A stretch of DNA of 64,000 bases, taken from NCBI GenBank assembly GCA_018266295.1, contig JAFEAQ010000010.1, positions 62,001 through 126,000 on the forward strand, in the 5' to 3' direction. The position numbers and the translations under genes were made by a program. The DNA is from Bdellovibrionales bacterium (GTDB taxonomy: Bacteria > Bdellovibrionota > Bdellovibrionia > Bdellovibrionales > Bdellovibrionaceae). Of the stretch, positions 61,601-64,000 are shown one piece after another. Positions within the stretch are counted from its first letter, which is position 1; each line of letters opens with the position of its first letter. The notes beneath the pieces were generated by a model. That model saw nothing but the letters and a program-made list of their open reading frames with translations, ran no database searches and was not told the origin of the DNA.

Positions 61601-64000
61601 TAAAAGAAGAACAAAATCCTATCAGCTCCGCAGCTCGTGAGCATCTTCATCTGGCAGCTCGTCAGATCTGGCATTTCTTTGCAACCTTCGTGCAGGCCGA
61701 AGATCACTATCTGCCTCCTGATAATTTTCAAGAAGAACCGCAGCCGGTGGTGGCGCACCGAAGCTCACCAACCAATTTCGGACTGTATCTACTCTCGGTT
61801 ATTTCGGCGAAGAAATTTGGCTGGATTGGCCTTTCCGATGCCGTCCATCGCCTTGACCGGACCCTCGAAAGTCTTGAGCGTCTCCCGAAGCATCATGGTC
61901 ATTTCTATAACTGGTATGAGACCACAAGCCTGCGTCCCCTTGATCCGAAATACATTTCTTCGGTCGATAACGGAAATCTTGCAGGGCATTTGATTGCCAC
62001 TGCTCGAGGACTTGAAGAGATGCTGACCCATCCGATGACGACCTCGTCCCTCACCCTGGGGCCTTTAGAAAGTATCCGGCTCTTCAAACAAGCTTTACGT
62101 AAAGAACTCCAAGCCAAAGATCTTAATCTCGCCGAAAAAAATCTGTTCGCTCGCGCTCAGAACCTCGAGCACAGCCTTCTTCAGGCCACCGAGAAAAATC
62201 TCAATGATTTTACTTGGCGGGATCTCAAGGCCCAGGCGTCACAGCTTCATCAAGAGGCATTGCAGCTGTATCCTACTCCCAACCACCAGGAAATCACCGG
62301 CTGGGCGCTCAACATTCATGGCGACATTATTAATCTTGCCGGCGATTATCACTCGCTTCTGGCTTGGACCGAGTTTTCGATTAAACCCGTCCCCGGATCT
62401 AATGAAATGCAAAAAAGCTGGAAAGAGATTCAAAAAGATCTTACGACGACCATGTCACTTGAAAAGATCGCAAGTCACGGCGGAAAAATTCTTGAAGATC
62501 TGGGACACTTTAAGATTCTGTACTCACCACTCCCATCAGAAACGGCGGAGGCTGTTGACCAGCTCACGGAGTGCTTGAAAAGTTCAATTCATGCAGCTCA
62601 AGGGCTTTCAGGAAAAATCAAGCACGCGCAGAAAATCTGTTACAGCCTATTTAAAAACATGAACTTCGGTATTCTGTACGATAAGAACCGCAAACTCTTT
62701 TCGATTGGCTTAAGGGTTTTTGAAAATGTTCTTGATGTCAGTTACTATGATCTTCTGGCCTCGGAATCCCGCCTGCTCAGTTTTATCGCGATTGCTAAGG
62801 GCGACGTTCCTGTGTCTCATTGGTTCTGTCTCGGAAGGAGTTTAGCGCAGGTCGAAAAAGGCTCCGCTCTCATTTCTTGGTCAGGATCCATGTTTGAATA
62901 CCTGATGCCATCGCTGGTGATGAATACTCCTGAGGGCAGTTTAATTAAAAACACCTGTGATCTTGTAATCCAGCGGCAAGTCTCCTATGGCCACGAAAAG
63001 GGTGTTCCCTGGGGAATTTCCGAATCCGCTTATAATAAGCGCGATCTGCACATGACTTACCAATACTCCAACTTCGGCATTCCGGATCTGGCGTTAAAGC
63101 GTGGCCTTGGCTCAAACCTCGTCGTGGCTCCTTACGCGACATTGCTGGCAGCGATGTATGATCCCGCACAAGCTGCGACGAATTTGCAGCGTCTCAAAAC
63201 CATCGGGGCAAACGGTCATTACGGCTTCTACGAAGCCATAGACTATACGAGTTCACGCTTGCCGGTGGGGCAACCCTATTCGGTGATTAAAGCCTATATG
63301 GCCCACCATCAAGGCATGTCGCTTGTCTCATTAACGAACTTCTTTTTTGATAATTACATGTGCCGGCTCTTCCATGCAGAACCGCTCGTACAGGCCACAG
63401 AGATTCTACTGCAAGAACGCACTCCGCGGGCTGTGGGAGTGATTCCCGCCGCTGGAGACCACAACCGCGTCATTGTTCGCGAAGAGGTCGCCGCGGTTTC
63501 AAGGCGCTATCATAGTGTCGATCGCCCGACTCCGCGGACACAGCTCTTATCAAACGGAAACTATTCCGTGATGCTCACGTCGGCGGGTTCTGGCTTTAGC
63601 CGCTTTCAAAACCTTGCCGTCACCCGTTGGCGCGAAGACGTCACCCAAGATCACTGGGGAAGTTATATCTTCATCAAAGACCGGGATAAAAACCTGACTT
63701 GGTCGGCAACTTATCAACCCCTCGGCAAAGCGGTGGAAAGTTACGAAGTCACTTTCGCCGAAGACCGTGTGTTATTTGAACGTGAAGACGAAGAGATCCG
63801 CTCTAAACTGGAGATTTTTATTTCTCCGGAGTCGAGCGCTGAAATTCGCCACCTCACACTGACAAACGAATCCGACGCCCCTCGAGAGCTTGAGATAACC
63901 TCTTATGCTGAAATCGTGATGAATACTCCCGCCGCGGATATTGCTCACCCTGCCTTTTCAAACCTTTTCATGGAAACCGAATTTATTCCTGAGCACCAGG
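58636..64000 (+). CDS. ndvB: Cyclic beta-glucan synthase NdvB-like (3' end cut by window edge)
   Basis: Open from a TTG at 58636 (GAGGG five bases before) to the window edge: 1788 residues with no stop. The N-terminal helical part (about 1-400) is followed by membrane pairs near 411-462, 819-860 and 945-982. Between the first and second groups lies a GT84 glycosyltransferase domain with ITLDADTRLPKG (Asp631/Asp633) and RSHRWVRGDWQLLPW. A glycoamylase-like domain follows (about 1340-1590: YDKNRKLFSIG, AYMAHHQGMSLVSL), then the start of a GH94-type phosphorylase domain (from about 1623). This is the cyclic beta-1,2-glucan synthase layout. It uses UDP-glucose in the cytoplasm to make periplasmic glucan. 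Confidence 0.9.
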   Translation, partial: MKEYFSHHFRKAKFLKEQFTYFEDPVRGEIFSTSRLEAQAEHLAESHKLVKDPKRGQNLAQRIYDNSLVLEESYEQIMQAVDEQQAITPAAEWLIDNFHIVRAQLKDISDHLPPEYYRELPKLAEGLHKGLPRVYAIMWYYVSHTDSHFEPEALRRFLLAYQNTHPLTIGELWAVPITLRVVMVENLRRLAVRIVGSQTARKEANRIADEVLGLGEAPARSDEDIMASLEQIDFSVWFSVQLLQRLRFQDSKVDPILNWNDRKLSASHLNADQAAALEHGAQAAANSTVRNIITSCRLISAYNWQDFFEEVSLVDQLLRQNPIYPELDFATRDRYRHVLEHLQRHSPLSQIEISQKLLELTQDSSSQEDARKAELGFYLISKGRKELEKRIAFRPTFRERLARAYTLSALELYLGGLTVATLLLLLIPLYATRASGLSQWQIVTFIILGGIVASEVGVSIINRLTIALLGPTHLPRLDLDEGIPAEGKTFVVVPTFLTSHRGIDEQLEQLEIHYLANSAGYLHYAILSDWADAASENTQTDMPLLEYATKGLKKLNEKYGPVPGSGTRFFIFHRRRLYNESEDKWIAWERKRGKLCEFNRMLLGETDTTFIPLPNYSQQIPKDIRYVITLDADTRLPKGCVAQLVGTMMHPLNEARYDSEKQRVTEGYGILQPRITPTLPGLHEGSLFQVFSSGPSGVDPYASAVSDVYQDLFDEGSFTGKGIYNLRAFEQSLRGRIPENSLLSHDLFEGCYARAGFLSDVEFFEEFPTHTMVSALRSHRWVRGDWQLLPWILGRGSSSISALGRWKMIDNLRRSLVAPAIFFLVVFALTSFLSVAWVWASFALGSLLIPCLITFVADIWSKKRSVHFKEHLQFSIEDLGKGAQRAILQLLLLPYHAWMNLDAICRTLYRLTISHKHLLEWTTAAQVKSNADLSLRSFFIGMRGGLILTFAAVVVVASTNPLEMALATFLFFIWLLSPFYAQAVSRPFVKEEQNPISSAAREHLHLAARQIWHFFATFVQAEDHYLPPDNFQEEPQPVVAHRSSPTNFGLYLLSVISAKKFGWIGLSDAVHRLDRTLESLERLPKHHGHFYNWYETTSLRPLDPKYISSVDNGNLAGHLIATARGLEEMLTHPMTTSSLTLGPLESIRLFKQALRKELQAKDLNLAEKNLFARAQNLEHSLLQATEKNLNDFTWRDLKAQASQLHQEALQLYPTPNHQEITGWALNIHGDIINLAGDYHSLLAWTEFSIKPVPGSNEMQKSWKEIQKDLTTTMSLEKIASHGGKILEDLGHFKILYSPLPSETAEAVDQLTECLKSSIHAAQGLSGKIKHAQKICYSLFKNMNFGILYDKNRKLFSIGLRVFENVLDVSYYDLLASESRLLSFIAIAKGDVPVSHWFCLGRSLAQVEKGSALISWSGSMFEYLMPSLVMNTPEGSLIKNTCDLVIQRQVSYGHEKGVPWGISESAYNKRDLHMTYQYSNFGIPDLALKRGLGSNLVVAPYATLLAAMYDPAQAATNLQRLKTIGANGHYGFYEAIDYTSSRLPVGQPYSVIKAYMAHHQGMSLVSLTNFFFDNYMCRLFHAEPLVQATEILLQERTPRAVGVIPAAGDHNRVIVREEVAAVSRRYHSVDRPTPRTQLLSNGNYSVMLTSAGSGFSRFQNLAVTRWREDVTQDHWGSYIFIKDRDKNLTWSATYQPLGKAVESYEVTFAEDRVLFEREDEEIRSKLEIFISPESSAEIRHLTLTNESDAPRELEITSYAEIVMNTPAADIAHPAFSNLFMETEFIPEHQ

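Noticed and set aside
61637-61993. 118-codon frame inside the glucan synthase
   Set aside because: Shadow of the ndvB-like frame, which runs without stop through the region and has clear domains.

Overview
The window looks like chromosome of a Bdellovibrio-type predatory bacterium (Bdellovibrionota). The assignment is inferred from gene content: a gliding-type (Agl/Glt-like) envelope motor cluster, two TIGR02147-type regulators (a family I know mainly from Bdellovibrio and Fibrobacter), many small exported proteins without recognisable families, and a complete lipid-burning gene set. Composition is close to 50% GC throughout. Genes are dense, with many 4-base ATGA overlaps. No rRNA, tRNA or CRISPR array was seen. 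Both edges cut a gene: a lipoprotein at the left, a cyclic beta-glucan synthase at the right.

Region 1-7123 (minus) is one operon: ExbB/TolQ-like channel, two ExbD/TolR-like proteins, a 986-residue TPR protein, a small exported protein, a TonB-like AgmX/PglI-type protein and a lipoprotein. It resembles proton-driven gliding or envelope-energising machines. Region 7304-10269 (plus) is a compact operon: TSUP-family permease, DUF1634 partner, metallophosphoesterase lipoprotein and DUF4337 membrane protein. Then come a YheT-like hydrolase, a chemoreceptor with a candidate sigma-28 promoter, and an unusual glycosyltransferase/polysaccharide-deacetylase fusion (13580-15421). Region 15529-27073 holds two TIGR02147 regulators, each followed directly by a gene for an exported protein. 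Between them lie a TraB/GumN-like lipoprotein, feoAB, two divergent pterin-synthase paralogues (QueD type), a nucleotide kinase-like P-loop protein, phosphatidylserine decarboxylase and a large FAD-dependent dehydrogenase.

Region 27321-35003 carries envelope proteins (DUF3015, DUF4105, a cysteine-repeat protein, a barrel-like protein), an RND transporter without an adjacent membrane fusion protein, and a Lys/Glu-rich exported protein. Region 35114-40063 (minus) is a catabolic operon: fused acyl-CoA mutase IcmF, enoyl-CoA hydratase and 3-hydroxyacyl-CoA dehydrogenase. A second beta-oxidation pair (fadJ-fadI type, 48705-52214) lies beside a malic enzyme (52492-54819). Together they fit an organism that feeds on prey lipids and branched or odd-chain acyl units and needs NADPH and pyruvate from C4 acids.

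The mobile and repeat fraction is small but informative. There is a complete HUH-transposase-like gene (42690-43343) and a truncated relative of it (23125-23323). Several GC-rich REP-like hairpins are present. A 220-bp element with 34-bp terminal inverted repeats and a TTA target duplication (45326-45545) sits exactly at the stop codon of a lipoprotein gene and supplies its terminator. The right end (54887-64000) has a cysteine-rich exported peptide, a secreted hydrolase with a divergent AraC-type regulator, an aspartyl protease with a PDZ domain, and the start of a very large NdvB-like glucan synthase.
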